A stretch of 38,746 nt of DNA from a bacterium (GCA_030647555.1 JAUSJG010000026.1:1-38746), one strand, 5' to 3'. Positions 16,172 through 24,174 are shown, counted from the stretch's first letter. Notes: a model not told the origin generated them from the letters alone. Program-made: numbers and translations.

Positions 16172-16999
16172 CTATTTTTTCTTTTTATTATTCGATTTTA
16201 ACAACTTATTCTTTTCTTTCTTTAATTCTTTTATATGTCTTTCCGGTGGTAAATTTTCCGGTGTTACCCCACCTATATCTTTTATCGTCTGTCTAACTTT
16301 TCCACCAACCATAAAATGCGTTCGCGACGCGTTGTAGTCGCCGTGGATATTTTCATTTTTAATCTTCTCATCCGTTTGAGTGATTCTAAACAAATTCGCC
16401 GCCAGTTCGGTGTTACCCGCCCTGTCCAACAGTTCCCCCTTTTTTATTCCCTTTACTTGTTCAACCTCCTGCAGTGGCATTCCATAGAGACCTCGATAAC
16501 CAGCATCATTGAACGAACCAAATTTGGTAACTCCAGCTTTTTTTGCCGTACTAAATAATTTCTTATTCTCATCAGACACTTCCCCGCGAATAAACAGACG
16601 CTTGTCGACATCGGAAAGCTTCTCGAAAACCTCCTGTCGGCGAGTTTGAATGGCGAAATAGGTTTGGGCTATTGCAATCTGTTCTTTGGCAGGATCGCCG
16701 TTTTGCGCGATGAGATAGCAGGCATAACGATCAAGCTTCCAATCCTTGACCGGACGAACGGTGTTTGAGCCGATTTCGACCATTTTAACCAATTGGTTAA
16801 AATGGTTATCCACAGCCTGACTGCTATTAATACAAGCCCTCGCCGCTCGCGCAATAACATCTTCCGCCTTTTGCCAATTAGGATACCCAAGTAGCAACAT
16901 CAACTCCCGTGCTTGCCAATATTCGATTCCGTTTTCATCTGTTCTTTTTATCTCCTCAAAATTTTTATTAAGCGAGTTTATGGCGATTTCGTTTGACAT
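16172..16999 (-). CDS. dinD: DNA-damage-inducible protein D (DinD-like)
   Basis: 275 residues, the usual length of DinD. The N-terminal half has the BRO-N-like segment (EYWQARELMLLLGYPNWQKA) and the family stretches YACYLIAQNGDPAKEQIAIA and QTYFAIQTRRQE; GVTKFGSFNDAGYRGLYGM follows. In Escherichia coli DinD is SOS-induced and inhibits RecA filament activity; that role is family knowledge and not proven for this protein. The promoter shares an unusual conserved spacer with that of rhuM, so the two may be co-regulated. The TAG stop is fused to a GCGTCGC repeat. Confidence 0.88.
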   Translation of the reverse strand: MSNEIAINSLNKNFEEIKRTDENGIEYWQARELMLLLGYPNWQKAEDVIARAARACINSSQAVDNHFNQLVKMVEIGSNTVRPVKDWKLDRYACYLIAQNGDPAKEQIAIAQTYFAIQTRRQEVFEKLSDVDKRLFIRGEVSDENKKLFSTAKKAGVTKFGSFNDAGYRGLYGMPLQEVEQVKGIKKGELLDRAGNTELAANLFRITQTDEKIKNENIHGDYNASRTHFMVGGKVRQTIKDIGGVTPENLPPERHIKELKKEKNKLLKSNNKKKK

Positions 17000-17050
17000 A
17001 TTGTTGTTATGATGAAATTAATGTTTATTCACCCGACCAACTTCGACACC

Positions 17051-17079
17051 ATTATAAATCGTTCGTGTTTCGTTTGCAA
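17051..17079 (-). promoter_or_regulatory. dinD promoter
   Basis: TTGCAA, 17-base spacer, TATAAT. The bases ACACGAACGATT in front of the -10 box are the same as in the rhuM promoter, suggesting a common operator. No standard LexA box is seen. Confidence 0.75.
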
Positions 17080-17089
17080 GAGCGTGTTG

Positions 17090-17212
17090 TGGGCGTTTTT
17101 TTTTGGGGGGGGGGACGGTGAACGAAAATCTCCCCTCGCCCCTCTTTGAAACCACACTTCACTAAAGTTACGCGTGGCGTGGAAAGAGGGGAATACTGGC
17201 GGACCCTATTAG
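17090..17212. repeat. T/G tract and CCCCTCTTT palindrome after fic
   Basis: T9-G10 followed by ACGGTGAACG, the third copy of this module, then CCCCTCTTT...AAAGAGGGG enclosing CACTT...AAGT. The element stands between the dinD promoter and the fic stop. No gene is supported. Confidence 0.6.
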
Positions 17213-17215
17213 ACT

Positions 17216-18097
17216 TTATTTTATTTCTTCCCCGATTTTCCAAATATTTTTTTCCAAGAACGCCTCAATGGTTTGGCGGTTGGCTTTATTGATCAGATTA
17301 GCGTGTGAAATTTTGTTATTTTTTGCATGTTCAGAAAGGGAAATAATTTTCTTACCTTCTAAATATGCTAAACGCTTGTGGTAGCTATTGGTTAGCGCTT
17401 TTCCCACAATTTCTTCCATTATATCTGTCGCGCCTTTTTCATCATATTCCATAAAAGCATCATAATATTTATTTCTGTCGATAAATTTAATGTTTATGGG
17501 AACAAATCCCTCACGCGTCAATAAAAAGTTGTTAATCACGCGTCCAATCCTGCCGTTGCCGTCAATAAACGGATGTGTATATTCAAAATCAAGATGCAAT
17601 TTTGCAATGCGTTTAATAATGTTTTTGTTATTATTGGAATGATACTCGGCAAGCATTTTTTCAAGACGACCAAGCACCTCTTCCGGGCGTGGCGCAACAT
17701 GACTGCCAACGCGGACGAATTCATTTTCTTTTCTAAAACGTCCCGCTACCTCGTCACGAATATTTGCAAGAAGCATTTTATGCAACGATAAAATCATTTC
17801 AAGACTCAATTCTAATTCTTTTGCTCTTTTATCGATATACGAAACAACACGCGCGAGATTTTTTGCTTCAAAAATTTCCCGTTCCGTGATAAATCTATCC
17901 AGATCAATTTGAAGAAGAATTTTTTCTGTCTCTTCAAAAGTGAGTGTACTGTTTTCGATAGCGTTTGAGTTGTATACCTGCTCGGCAACTTCGCTTTCGG
18001 TAATTAATTTCAGCAACGCTTCTTTACCGATCGCCACCTTAAAATAACGTTCACGCAAGAAGTTGATTTGGCTGAATACTTTTAATGTTTTTGGCAT
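17216..18097 (-). CDS. Fic family protein with C-terminal DNA-binding-like tail
   Basis: 293 residues. The Fic motif HPFIDGNGRIGR (175-186) is complete, including the catalytic His175. SNAIEN at 44-49 matches the (S/T)xxxE(G/N) inhibitory helix, placing it in the class with an N-terminal autoinhibitor. Fic enzymes usually transfer AMP from ATP to a hydroxyl side chain of a target protein; the target is unknown. The last 40 residues (ISLSEHAKNNKISHANLINK, then NRQTIEAFLEKNIWKIG) look like a helix-turn-helix, so the protein may bind its own promoter, which carries two palindromic operators. A -10 box lies six bases before the ATG. Confidence 0.9.
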   Translation of the reverse strand: MPKTLKVFSQINFLRERYFKVAIGKEALLKLITESEVAEQVYNSNAIENSTLTFEETEKILLQIDLDRFITEREIFEAKNLARVVSYIDKRAKELELSLEMILSLHKMLLANIRDEVAGRFRKENEFVRVGSHVAPRPEEVLGRLEKMLAEYHSNNNKNIIKRIAKLHLDFEYTHPFIDGNGRIGRVINNFLLTREGFVPINIKFIDRNKYYDAFMEYDEKGATDIMEEIVGKALTNSYHKRLAYLEGKKIISLSEHAKNNKISHANLINKANRQTIEAFLEKNIWKIGEEIK

Positions 18098-18192
18098 ATT
18101 TGTATTATAGTGTTTTTCACGGTTTTGTCAAGATAACCGTGAAAACTGCGTAAAATATCGCTGTTTTTCACGGTTTTGAAGCTTAAATCGTG
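18098..18192 (-). promoter_or_regulatory. fic promoter with two palindromic operators
   Basis: TTGACA (18126-18131), 16-base spacer and TATAAT (18104-18109), six bases before the ATG. The operator CACGGTT-N10-AACCGTG at 18118-18141 covers the -35 box. A second copy, CACGGTT-N10-AATCGTG, lies at 18169-18192, 51 bases further upstream. The equal spacing suggests a dimeric repressor, possibly Fic itself or a linked antitoxin. Confidence 0.75.
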
Positions 18193-18204
18193 AATAATTC
18201 GCCA

Positions 18205-18320
18205 ATCAAGTCCGGCTTTGGCCAGAGACGGACTCTCCGACGACTCGACAAACCCATCCTCGCCTTCTCCCGAGGTCGTGGTCGAGGACAAGCTCTTGAA
18301 TAAGGGAAGGAATGACGCGA
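18205..18320. repeat. Composite palindromic repeat at the radC stop
   Basis: AGTCCGGCTTTGGCC...GACGGACT, then AACCCATCCTCGCCTT...AAGGGAAGGAATGACGCGA, with an inserted GAGGTCGTGGTCGAGGACAAG. The element ends at the TAG stop of radC. Related to those after metK and the element near 14567. Confidence 0.65.
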
Positions 18321-18989
18321 CTATATCAGGTTTTTTTCTTTGAAACTGAATGATTCTTTGGCGGCGATTATGACGTGATCTAAGATTTCGATACCAAGTA
18401 TTTTGCCGGCTTCGACTAATCTTTTTGTTAGTTCCAGATCTTTTTCAGATGGAATGGGTGAGCCGGAGGGATGATTATGCGCGACAATAATACTTGATAT
18501 CAACAAATCAATAGCGGGTTTAAATACTTCGCGCGGATGAACAAGACCACTATTTAATGTGCCAATGGAAATTGTTTCTTTGTGGACGAGTTGATTTCTC
18601 GAATTAAGGTAAAGCGCCACAAAATGTTCTTTCTTCGCCATACGCATTTCTTGCAATTGCGCGATTACTTCTTTAACTGAATTAATGGTTGGCAAATTAT
18701 TGTCTTCTACTTCCAAACCCCTCTTGGTTAATTCGAACGCGGCTAAAAGCAAACTGGCTTTACCCAGGCCAATGCCCTTAATTTCAGATAATGTTTTTAA
18801 GTCCAGCGACAATAATTTTTGCATCGGATACTTGGTCAAAATTTCTCCGGCTACTTTTAAGACATCTTTTCCCTCAATCCCGGTACGTAAAATAATCGCA
18901 AGCAATTCTTGATTACGAAGATTTTCCACGCCTTTTTCGATTAGTTTTTCCCGCGGTTGTTCATGTTTGGGGAGATCTTTTAGTTTCAT
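18321..18989 (-). CDS. radC: RadC-like JAB-domain protein
   Basis: 222 residues from MKLKDLPKHEQPREKL, which is how the family normally starts; an ATG 33 bases upstream lies in repeat-like DNA and is less likely. A helix-hairpin-helix (IKGIGLGKASLLLAAFEL, about 70-87) is followed by the JAMM metal site HNHPSGSPIPSEKD (171-184). The name comes from an old link to DNA repair that has been withdrawn for the E. coli gene; the real role is unclear. Such genes are often found in genomic islands, which fits rhuM, dinD and fic beside it. Confidence 0.92.
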   Translation of the reverse strand: MKLKDLPKHEQPREKLIEKGVENLRNQELLAIILRTGIEGKDVLKVAGEILTKYPMQKLLSLDLKTLSEIKGIGLGKASLLLAAFELTKRGLEVEDNNLPTINSVKEVIAQLQEMRMAKKEHFVALYLNSRNQLVHKETISIGTLNSGLVHPREVFKPAIDLLISSIIVAHNHPSGSPIPSEKDLELTKRLVEAGKILGIEILDHVIIAAKESFSFKEKNLI

Positions 18990-19042
18990 TTTATTAATGT
19001 TTTCAACATCATCATTCGTCATTCATTAATCATCATTCACCG

Positions 19043-20305
19043 TCAATCATTCGAAATTTTTACCCTTAACGATTTTAGCCAATACCTAACCGCCATTGTG
19101 TTGGGTAAAATAGACCAAAGATAACGCAAATCAGCTAATTGTTTTACCACCCACGCGAGAAACCCCGAAAACTGAAATGGCCCAAGACGCGCCAACGCAA
19201 ATTTTCCGCCCACCGCGATTAAAAGTGGCCGATGTTCTGAAAAATATGAAATCAAAGGTTGGCCATCCAAATGACGGATAATATTTTTTGCGACAATCTC
19301 CGCCTGTTGCAACGCCGCCCAAGCCACATCCGGCGCGACTTTGCCCGTAATCGGATCAATAAAATAAGTACAATCTCCCGCCGCGAAGATATTTGTACTG
19401 CCCGAAACAAGCAAGTTTTTGTCGGTTATCAAACCGCCGGTCGTGTTCATTGGAAAATTTGAACGCAACAAAACATCATTTACCCGCGTACCGGCCAGCC
19501 AAATCGTCGTTAGTGTTGGAAACATCACACCATCGGCAATTTCTACACTGTCCTGATGAACGGCCGTAACTTTAGTATGCGCGCGCATTTGTACCCCAAG
19601 TTCACGTAATCGCGCGTGCCCTCTTTGACGAAGTATTCCCGGACAAGTGTGCAAAACATAATCCGTTTCCTCACATAAAATAATTTTAGGAATTTCATGA
19701 TCCACGCGATGCAAACGACAAAGTTTTTTTATGAACAAGGACAATTCCGCCGCGTACTCAACACCCGTTGGTCCACCACCGGCGACAACAAACGTGAAAG
19801 CTTTTTGCTGGGCCATTAACGATGCTGTACGATAACGTAAAAAAAGTGAAACAATGTGTTTGCGTAGGGCCACCGCATCATCCAAGGTGCGTAGTGTAAA
19901 AGCGTAATTGTTGGCACCCGGGGCGTCACTGGTTTGAGACTGCGAGCCAAGCGAGATAACCATAAAATCCGGCGTCTCTGTACGTCCGTCGGCAAGATAA
20001 AACTGACGCGTCTTAGGATCAATACTGCTGACAATTCCCTGCATAAAGTTTACCGACGTGCCATCAAATATTTTATCGTAGGGGGCGGTAGAAGCGTCCG
20101 TCAGAACGCGTCCGACGGCTTCCATTTCCCACGGCACAAAGGCATTGGCAACCTCGTAAAGAATGGGCGCGTTGATGTGATAAGGATGCCGATCAATAAG
20201 ATTAATTTCCAAATCTTTTCCCGCGTCGGAAAGTAAATGGGCAATGCGTATCCCCGCAAATCCCCCACCCAAAATATAAACTTTTTTTGTTATTGTTTGT
20301 GTCAC
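19043..20305 (-). CDS. NDH-2-type NADH dehydrogenase (FAD-dependent pyridine nucleotide-disulphide fold)
   Basis: 420 residues from a GTG that directly precedes TQTITKKVYILGGGFAGIR; longer starts upstream would run into the promoter. The FAD-binding GGGFAG (about residues 12-17), the NAD-binding GGGPTGVEYAAEL, and AGDC near the C-terminal third are all present. The C-terminal FSGFLAWVVKQLADLRYLW would be the amphipathic membrane anchor of NDH-2. Such enzymes oxidise NADH and pass electrons to a quinone or other acceptor without pumping protons. No other respiratory gene is in the window; the nearby ferredoxin could be a partner, which is a guess. Confidence 0.88.
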   Translation of the reverse strand: MTQTITKKVYILGGGFAGIRIAHLLSDAGKDLEINLIDRHPYHINAPILYEVANAFVPWEMEAVGRVLTDASTAPYDKIFDGTSVNFMQGIVSSIDPKTRQFYLADGRTETPDFMVISLGSQSQTSDAPGANNYAFTLRTLDDAVALRKHIVSLFLRYRTASLMAQQKAFTFVVAGGGPTGVEYAAELSLFIKKLCRLHRVDHEIPKIILCEETDYVLHTCPGILRQRGHARLRELGVQMRAHTKVTAVHQDSVEIADGVMFPTLTTIWLAGTRVNDVLLRSNFPMNTTGGLITDKNLLVSGSTNIFAAGDCTYFIDPITGKVAPDVAWAALQQAEIVAKNIIRHLDGQPLISYFSEHRPLLIAVGGKFALARLGPFQFSGFLAWVVKQLADLRYLWSILPNTMAVRYWLKSLRVKISND

Positions 20306-20311
20306 CAAGTT

Positions 20312-20320
20312 ATTATAGCA
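20312..20320 (-). promoter_or_regulatory. Extended -10 promoter, leaderless arrangement
   Basis: TGC-TATAAT, six bases (AACTTG), then the GTG start. This supports the GTG rather than upstream starts. The remainder of the gap to 20583 contains an AAAAATACTATTGC/GCAATATTTTT hairpin near 20460 and a GATACT/AGTATTTTT hairpin near 20505, both terminator-like. Confidence 0.6.
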
Positions 20321-20583
20321 AACATCAAATAAGACAGCGAAAAATAGACCTTGCGCCAAGGGTCGGTGGACTACCGGCCTGCCCCCCCTGTAGCCTTGGT
20401 GAAGGGAGAAACCAGAATCGTGCTCATGAAGAAAAAAATCTGTTTACCCCGCTTCTAAAAATACTATTGCTTGCAATATTTTTATCGCAAATTTATAACC
20501 GATACTTCAAAGAGTATTTTTGATTACTCCATAAACATCAACCAGAAGTAAAGACAAATTAATATTTTATTTATCTTATGGGA

Positions 20584-21015
20584 CTAATCAATTGAATAAA
20601 GAAGCTCATTACTAAACTTATTATCGGAAGAACGCTTAATATAAATCTTAAATTGCGGATACAGAGATTTTTCAAGACGTATACAGTCAGATTCAGATCT
20701 ATTATCACAAGGATCAAATTTTATTGTCTTACCATCAACTGAATAACCATCAATAATGGAACTTATTTCATTTTCCTTGCCAAAATATATCGAATCTACG
20801 TCATTACCAGTGTCAAAATTTGACCCATATATAACAATCTGCTGATTTAGCAATGTTTCAACTTTGGAAATTGATTCTATTTTAGGTTTCTCAGTGAAAG
20901 GAGTCGGCTTAATGGTTCTATTGTTCTTAATTTGTGATGTTAATAGAACACTAATAATGCCGATCACTAAAATAGATACCACACTACCAATTAAAACTAC
21001 TGATTTGTATGTCAT
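20584..21015 (-). CDS. Membrane-anchored protein with a TIG-like domain
   Basis: 143 residues from the ATG before TYKSVVLIGSVV; the frame runs on upstream without a better start. A -10 box TGC-TATCAT lies six bases before the ATG. One N-terminal membrane segment (SVVLIGSVVSILVIGIISVL) is followed by a linker and a domain with KVETLLNQQIVIYGSNFDTG, typical of the IPT/TIG immunoglobulin-like fold (repair of a strand pair around YGxNF). The rest (DSIYFGKENEISS) fits. External exposure is inferred; function unknown. Confidence 0.65.
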   Translation of the reverse strand: MTYKSVVLIGSVVSILVIGIISVLLTSQIKNNRTIKPTPFTEKPKIESISKVETLLNQQIVIYGSNFDTGNDVDSIYFGKENEISSIIDGYSVDGKTIKFDPCDNRSESDCIRLEKSLYPQFKIYIKRSSDNKFSNELLYSID

Positions 21016-21120
21016 AACTAAATGATAGCATACCAATCTATCAACCTCAATGAACCTTACTACCACCAATCATCCCTTTTTGGCTCCGTGGTCAGACTCG
21101 AACCGATTTTCTGACCTCTT

Positions 21121-21339
21121 TTAGCCTACCGCTGGAAAAACTTGTTTCCCGTCGTCGTCATAGATATAGATGGCCAATGTTGGACACGCTTTGGCGGATT
21201 CTATAATCGTCGGTTCGTCCGCGCCTTTTTGGTTGGTTACCACCGCTTTCATTTCGTCATCTAAAACATACACTTCCGGCGCCACCGCGACACAAGAACC
21301 GGCACCGATACACAAGTCTCTTTTTACTTCAATTCGCAT
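21121..21339 (-). CDS. Ferredoxin, probably [3Fe-4S] type
   Basis: 72 residues. CIGAGSC (Cys10, Cys16) and Cys52 before P give three cluster cysteines. The second cysteine of the usual CxxCxxC motif is alanine, as in the [3Fe-4S] ferredoxins of actinobacteria (CVGAGQC). VAVAPEVYVLDDE and an acidic tail fit the family. It transfers electrons in the cytosol; the partner is unknown, the NDH-2-like enzyme nearby being one candidate. Its ATG overlaps the end of a 49-residue membrane-protein frame, suggesting coupled translation. Confidence 0.88.
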   Translation of the reverse strand: MRIEVKRDLCIGAGSCVAVAPEVYVLDDEMKAVVTNQKGADEPTIIESAKACPTLAIYIYDDDGKQVFPAVG

Positions 21340-21478
21340 TAATGTTTTCGGGTTCGGTTATCCAGTTCCAAAGTGAAACGATAAACCCACTACTAAAGTA
21401 CCATATCGCGTATGGAATAATCCAAATAAAAAGCGTCTTCTCGATAATCGGCGCGAAGATGTCGTCAATATCAACCAA
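21329..21478 (-). CDS. 49-residue membrane protein overlapping the ferredoxin start
   Basis: A short frame from a TTG: LVDIDDIFAPIIEKTLFIW, then a strongly hydrophobic, tryptophan- and tyrosine-rich helix (IIPYAIWYFSSGFIVSLWNW), ending TEPENINAN. Its TGA lies eleven bases inside the ferredoxin gene, in another frame. The start is uncertain, since no ATG or GTG exists in frame and only AAAGG upstream resembles a ribosome site. A TTGACA box near 21549 could drive both genes. The composition is that of a real membrane helix; it may anchor the ferredoxin or its partner. Confidence 0.5.
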   Translation of the reverse strand: MVDIDDIFAPIIEKTLFIWIIPYAIWYFSSGFIVSLWNWITEPENINAN

Positions 21479-21601
21479 TTTGGCCTTTGTTATTTTGTTT
21501 ACTTGGACTGTTCACCATTTACCGATAACGTAGCGGAAAGTCTCTTTTTGTCAATGGCGACTGACAAATTAGTAATATAATAATAGGCTTCAGGAATACT
21601 C

Positions 21602-21699
21602 AACAAAATCCCTCCCAACCTTTAACCCATCAGGGTAACACCGCCGATGCGTGTGCAACCTTTGAACAAAGGGAGGAGACGACGACACGATATCAACAA
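21602..21699. repeat. ACACCGCCGATGCGTGTG repeat after leucyl aminopeptidase
   Basis: CCTCCCAACCTTT...AACAAAGGGAGG forms the outer hairpin and TAACACCGCCGATGCGTGTGC the inner part, followed by GACGACGACACGATATC running to the stop codon of pepA. The same inner string occurs at 14652 after rhuM. Confidence 0.6.
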
Positions 21700-23205
21700 T
21701 TATTTCGTTGGTTTCAGGTCGCGGAGGAAACGGAGTAAAAGCCTAGTGGCAGTGCCGGACGCACCCACAGGATTGACCGGATTAACTTGGTGTTCCGAAT
21801 AAGCCGGGCCGGCAATATCCAAATGAATCCAGGAAGTTTTTCCAACAAAAGCTTCCAGGAATAGCGCGGCGGTAATTGCCCCACCCCAACGCTTGAGCGA
21901 AGTGTTACGAATATCGGCGATGGCGCTCTTGATAAGCGGACGATAATCATCCGTGAGTGGCATTGGCCATACTTGCTCCCCCTCTTTTTGCGCGGCAATC
22001 ATAAATTCTTCCGCAAATTGTTGATCATTGGAAAATAACCCTGAAACTTCTTCACCCAAAGCCACAACACAAGCGCCGGTGAGCGTGGCAATATCAATCA
22101 AATAATCCGGTTTTTCTTTTAATGCTTCCGAAATGGAGTCGGCAAGCGTAAGACGACCCTCGGCATCCGTATTGCGAATTTCTACGGTTTTTCCGGATTG
22201 CGTTTCTACAACATCCCCCGGTTTAATCGCCGAGCCGGAAGGCATATTTTCACACGCGGCAATATACCCGTGAATAATTGCTTGCGGTTTTGTTTTTTCC
22301 AGAACTGAAAAAACACCTAAAACTGCGGCGGCACCGGCCATATCACACTTCATTGTTTCCATACTATCCGATGGTTTGATACTTAATCCCCCCGAATCAA
22401 ATGTAATTCCTTTTCCGACCAACGCTATTTTAGCTAATTCCGTGGATTCCGTTTTTTTCTCCGGTTGATAAGTCAGATGAATAAAATATGGCTCATTAAT
22501 AGAACCTTGTGCGACTGCCAAAAAAGCGCCCATTTTTCGTAACTCACATTCTTTTTGATTAAAAATCTCAACCTTAATACTTCCCTTGGAATTATCCGCC
22601 AATTGTTGCGCCACGGTTACCAAATCTGCCGGTCGGGTGTTCTTGGCGGGTTCATTCACCAAATTACGCGTTAAAATGGTTGCTTCGCAATAAACTCTTC
22701 CCGTTTTTATTCCACGCGTCGTTGACGCGGTCAACCCTTTTCCAACTAACAAATCAACGGAAATAATGTTTCTTTGTTCATTAATTTTATTTTGTTCAAC
22801 TTGATACTTTGCAAATTGATAACCACCCAGTTCCGTTCCTTCAACCCCGGCAATACCGATTTCAAAACCTTCTTTATAAATTTCCGGAACAATAATCGAT
22901 ATTTCTCTCACGGCAATCGATTTGGCAAACTGGACGGCACTGGCAACTCCACGACGAAAAGTATCCACACTAGGACGATCACCTAAACCACAACAAAACA
23001 CTGTGCGCGATTTATCGTTTACCGGATAATGAATTGTTTGCGTTTCACCAGTCTCGCCGGTGGCAGAAAATTTCGTCAAAATTTGTTGCACAAAGGCTTT
23101 GTCTTTTCCCACCAAACCGAGATTGTCTTTTTGCCAAAAAAGCACGACCAATTCTGTGCGTGGCAAAACCGAATTTTTTTCTTTAACGATGTATTGAGTA
23201 GGCAT
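21700..23205 (-). CDS. pepA: Leucyl aminopeptidase (M17 family)
   Basis: 501 residues from MPTQYIVKEK; the frame goes on upstream through repeat DNA, which I exclude. It removes N-terminal amino acids from peptides in the cytosol with two metal ions. The metal and active-site motifs are intact: VGKGITFDSGGLSIKPS, MKCDMAGAAAVLG and the family signature NTDAEGRLTLAD, followed by DIATLTGACVVALG. Length fits the family. No linked genes of the same pathway; amino-acid scavenging is a likely need of a reduced cell. The symbol follows the E. coli M17 enzyme. Confidence 0.95.
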   Translation of the reverse strand: MPTQYIVKEKNSVLPRTELVVLFWQKDNLGLVGKDKAFVQQILTKFSATGETGETQTIHYPVNDKSRTVFCCGLGDRPSVDTFRRGVASAVQFAKSIAVREISIIVPEIYKEGFEIGIAGVEGTELGGYQFAKYQVEQNKINEQRNIISVDLLVGKGLTASTTRGIKTGRVYCEATILTRNLVNEPAKNTRPADLVTVAQQLADNSKGSIKVEIFNQKECELRKMGAFLAVAQGSINEPYFIHLTYQPEKKTESTELAKIALVGKGITFDSGGLSIKPSDSMETMKCDMAGAAAVLGVFSVLEKTKPQAIIHGYIAACENMPSGSAIKPGDVVETQSGKTVEIRNTDAEGRLTLADSISEALKEKPDYLIDIATLTGACVVALGEEVSGLFSNDQQFAEEFMIAAQKEGEQVWPMPLTDDYRPLIKSAIADIRNTSLKRWGGAITAALFLEAFVGKTSWIHLDIAGPAYSEHQVNPVNPVGASGTATRLLLRFLRDLKPTK

Positions 23206-23308
23206 AATAATAGTTAAATATAGCGGAAACAGAAGAAAAATACAAGGACGCGCATGAGGACAACCGTGGTGATACGCGCTCACAGGTTAAGGTAAAATTT
23301 GAATCGTC

Positions 23309-23448
23309 GCGCTCACTTCCGATGTGGTGCCGAGGCACTTCATCGGAAGTGGTATAGGTTAGTAGTGTAGTAACGACGTTACGCGAACCATAACCACTTC
23401 CAAGGAAGGCCAAGCGTGGCCCACCTTGGAAGTGACCACGACGGCAAT
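23309..23448. repeat. Two CACTTCC hairpins around a GTAACGACGTTAC palindrome
   Basis: Hairpin one pairs CACTTCCGATG with CATCGGAAGTG; hairpin two pairs CACTTCCAAGG with CCTTGGAAGTG. Between them stands GTAACGACGTTAC. Both outer arms are preserved while the inner stem bases differ in a paired way. This fills most of the gap before the plus-strand HAD gene and may be its control region or just a repeat pair. Confidence 0.6.
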
Positions 23449-23560
23449 CCCTCAACCAGTGAACGCTTACCCATGGCGCTATTTGCAAACAAAGTGTTTT
23501 ATGGTAAACATTGGATACTTCCAAAAAAACGAATTGTCCTTTTTTACCGGAGATAGACCA

Positions 23561-24160
23561 ATGTCAAGACGAAGAAAACCCATTATCGCGATTGATTGGG
23601 ACGACGTTGTCGTACAAACAACAGCCGCGATTTGCCGAATTCACAGCAGACGAAGCGGAGCTCTTCACAGAGCTTCCGATATGATCAGTCATGATTTTTG
23701 CAACCTTTGGGGTACCGGGATTGATTACGTAATACAGGTTATGGACGAGCACTTTTCCAGCGGTGCTACCCAAAAACCACGTTTTCTACCTGGCGCGGTG
23801 GAGGTATTGCGAGAATTGAGCCTTACGCACCGCTTGGCGGTTGTTACCGCGCGTCATGTCCGTTGGGACGCGGTGACCAAGGAACAAGTTCAAGCGCTTG
23901 GATGCAGAATCTATGCTATACATCTTTGTACAGACGAAAATGGCTTTACGACAGACAAGGCGCTCATTTGCCGCGAATACGGCTATGAAACAATCATCGA
24001 CGACCATGTAAGCACAACCAACATGTGCGCGGCCGCGGGTATTCAGTCATTCGTTTTTGGTCGCTATCAATGGAACCGTCACGGAAAAATTCCACTCGTA
24101 CGACGCGCTTACAATTGGAGACATGTCCACGAAATTCTTCTTTCGAAACCCCGAGACTAA
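23561..24160 (+). CDS. HAD-superfamily phosphatase, 5'-nucleotidase (NT5C)-like
   Basis: 199 residues from MSRRRKPIIAIDWDDVV, chosen because GGAGA lies seven bases before this ATG, one of the few clear Shine-Dalgarno sites in the window. Catalytic motif I is DWDD (12-15), motif II is VVTARH, motif IV is IIDDH. The short cap and IDWDDVV start resemble 5'(3')-deoxyribonucleotidases and related HAD enzymes, which dephosphorylate nucleotides; the substrate is not shown by sequence. It is the only long plus-strand gene, converges on the 2-hydroxyacid dehydrogenase, and ends in a strong terminator. Confidence 0.82.
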   Translation: MSRRRKPIIAIDWDDVVVQTTAAICRIHSRRSGALHRASDMISHDFCNLWGTGIDYVIQVMDEHFSSGATQKPRFLPGAVEVLRELSLTHRLAVVTARHVRWDAVTKEQVQALGCRIYAIHLCTDENGFTTDKALICREYGYETIIDDHVSTTNMCAAAGIQSFVFGRYQWNRHGKIPLVRRAYNWRHVHEILLSKPRD

Positions 24161-24174
24161 CAATCTCGGTTTTT
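24151..24174 (+). terminator. Intrinsic terminator of the HAD gene
   Basis: CCGAGA-N7-TCTCGG followed by TTTTT. The stop codon TAA is inside the loop, so the terminator overlaps the end of the gene. Confidence 0.85.

Noticed and set aside
17052-17243. 63-codon minus-strand frame
   Set aside because: Made of a T/G tract and palindromic repeat after fic; homopolymer-coded residues.
18082-18291. 69-codon minus-strand frame over the fic promoter
   Set aside because: It covers two operators, the promoter and repeats; the DNA is better explained as a control region.
21078-21117. tRNA-like 3' end (GGTTCGAGTCTGACCACGGAGCCA on the minus strand)
   Set aside because: The T-loop and acceptor-like string are present, but there is no anticodon arm or D arm, since the ferredoxin gene ends just before it, and the acceptor cannot be paired. 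At most a tRNA remnant or former attachment site.
23426-23560. Upstream extension of the HAD protein by 45 residues
   Set aside because: The extension is coded by hairpin repeat DNA, and the later ATG has a Shine-Dalgarno site and matches the family start.
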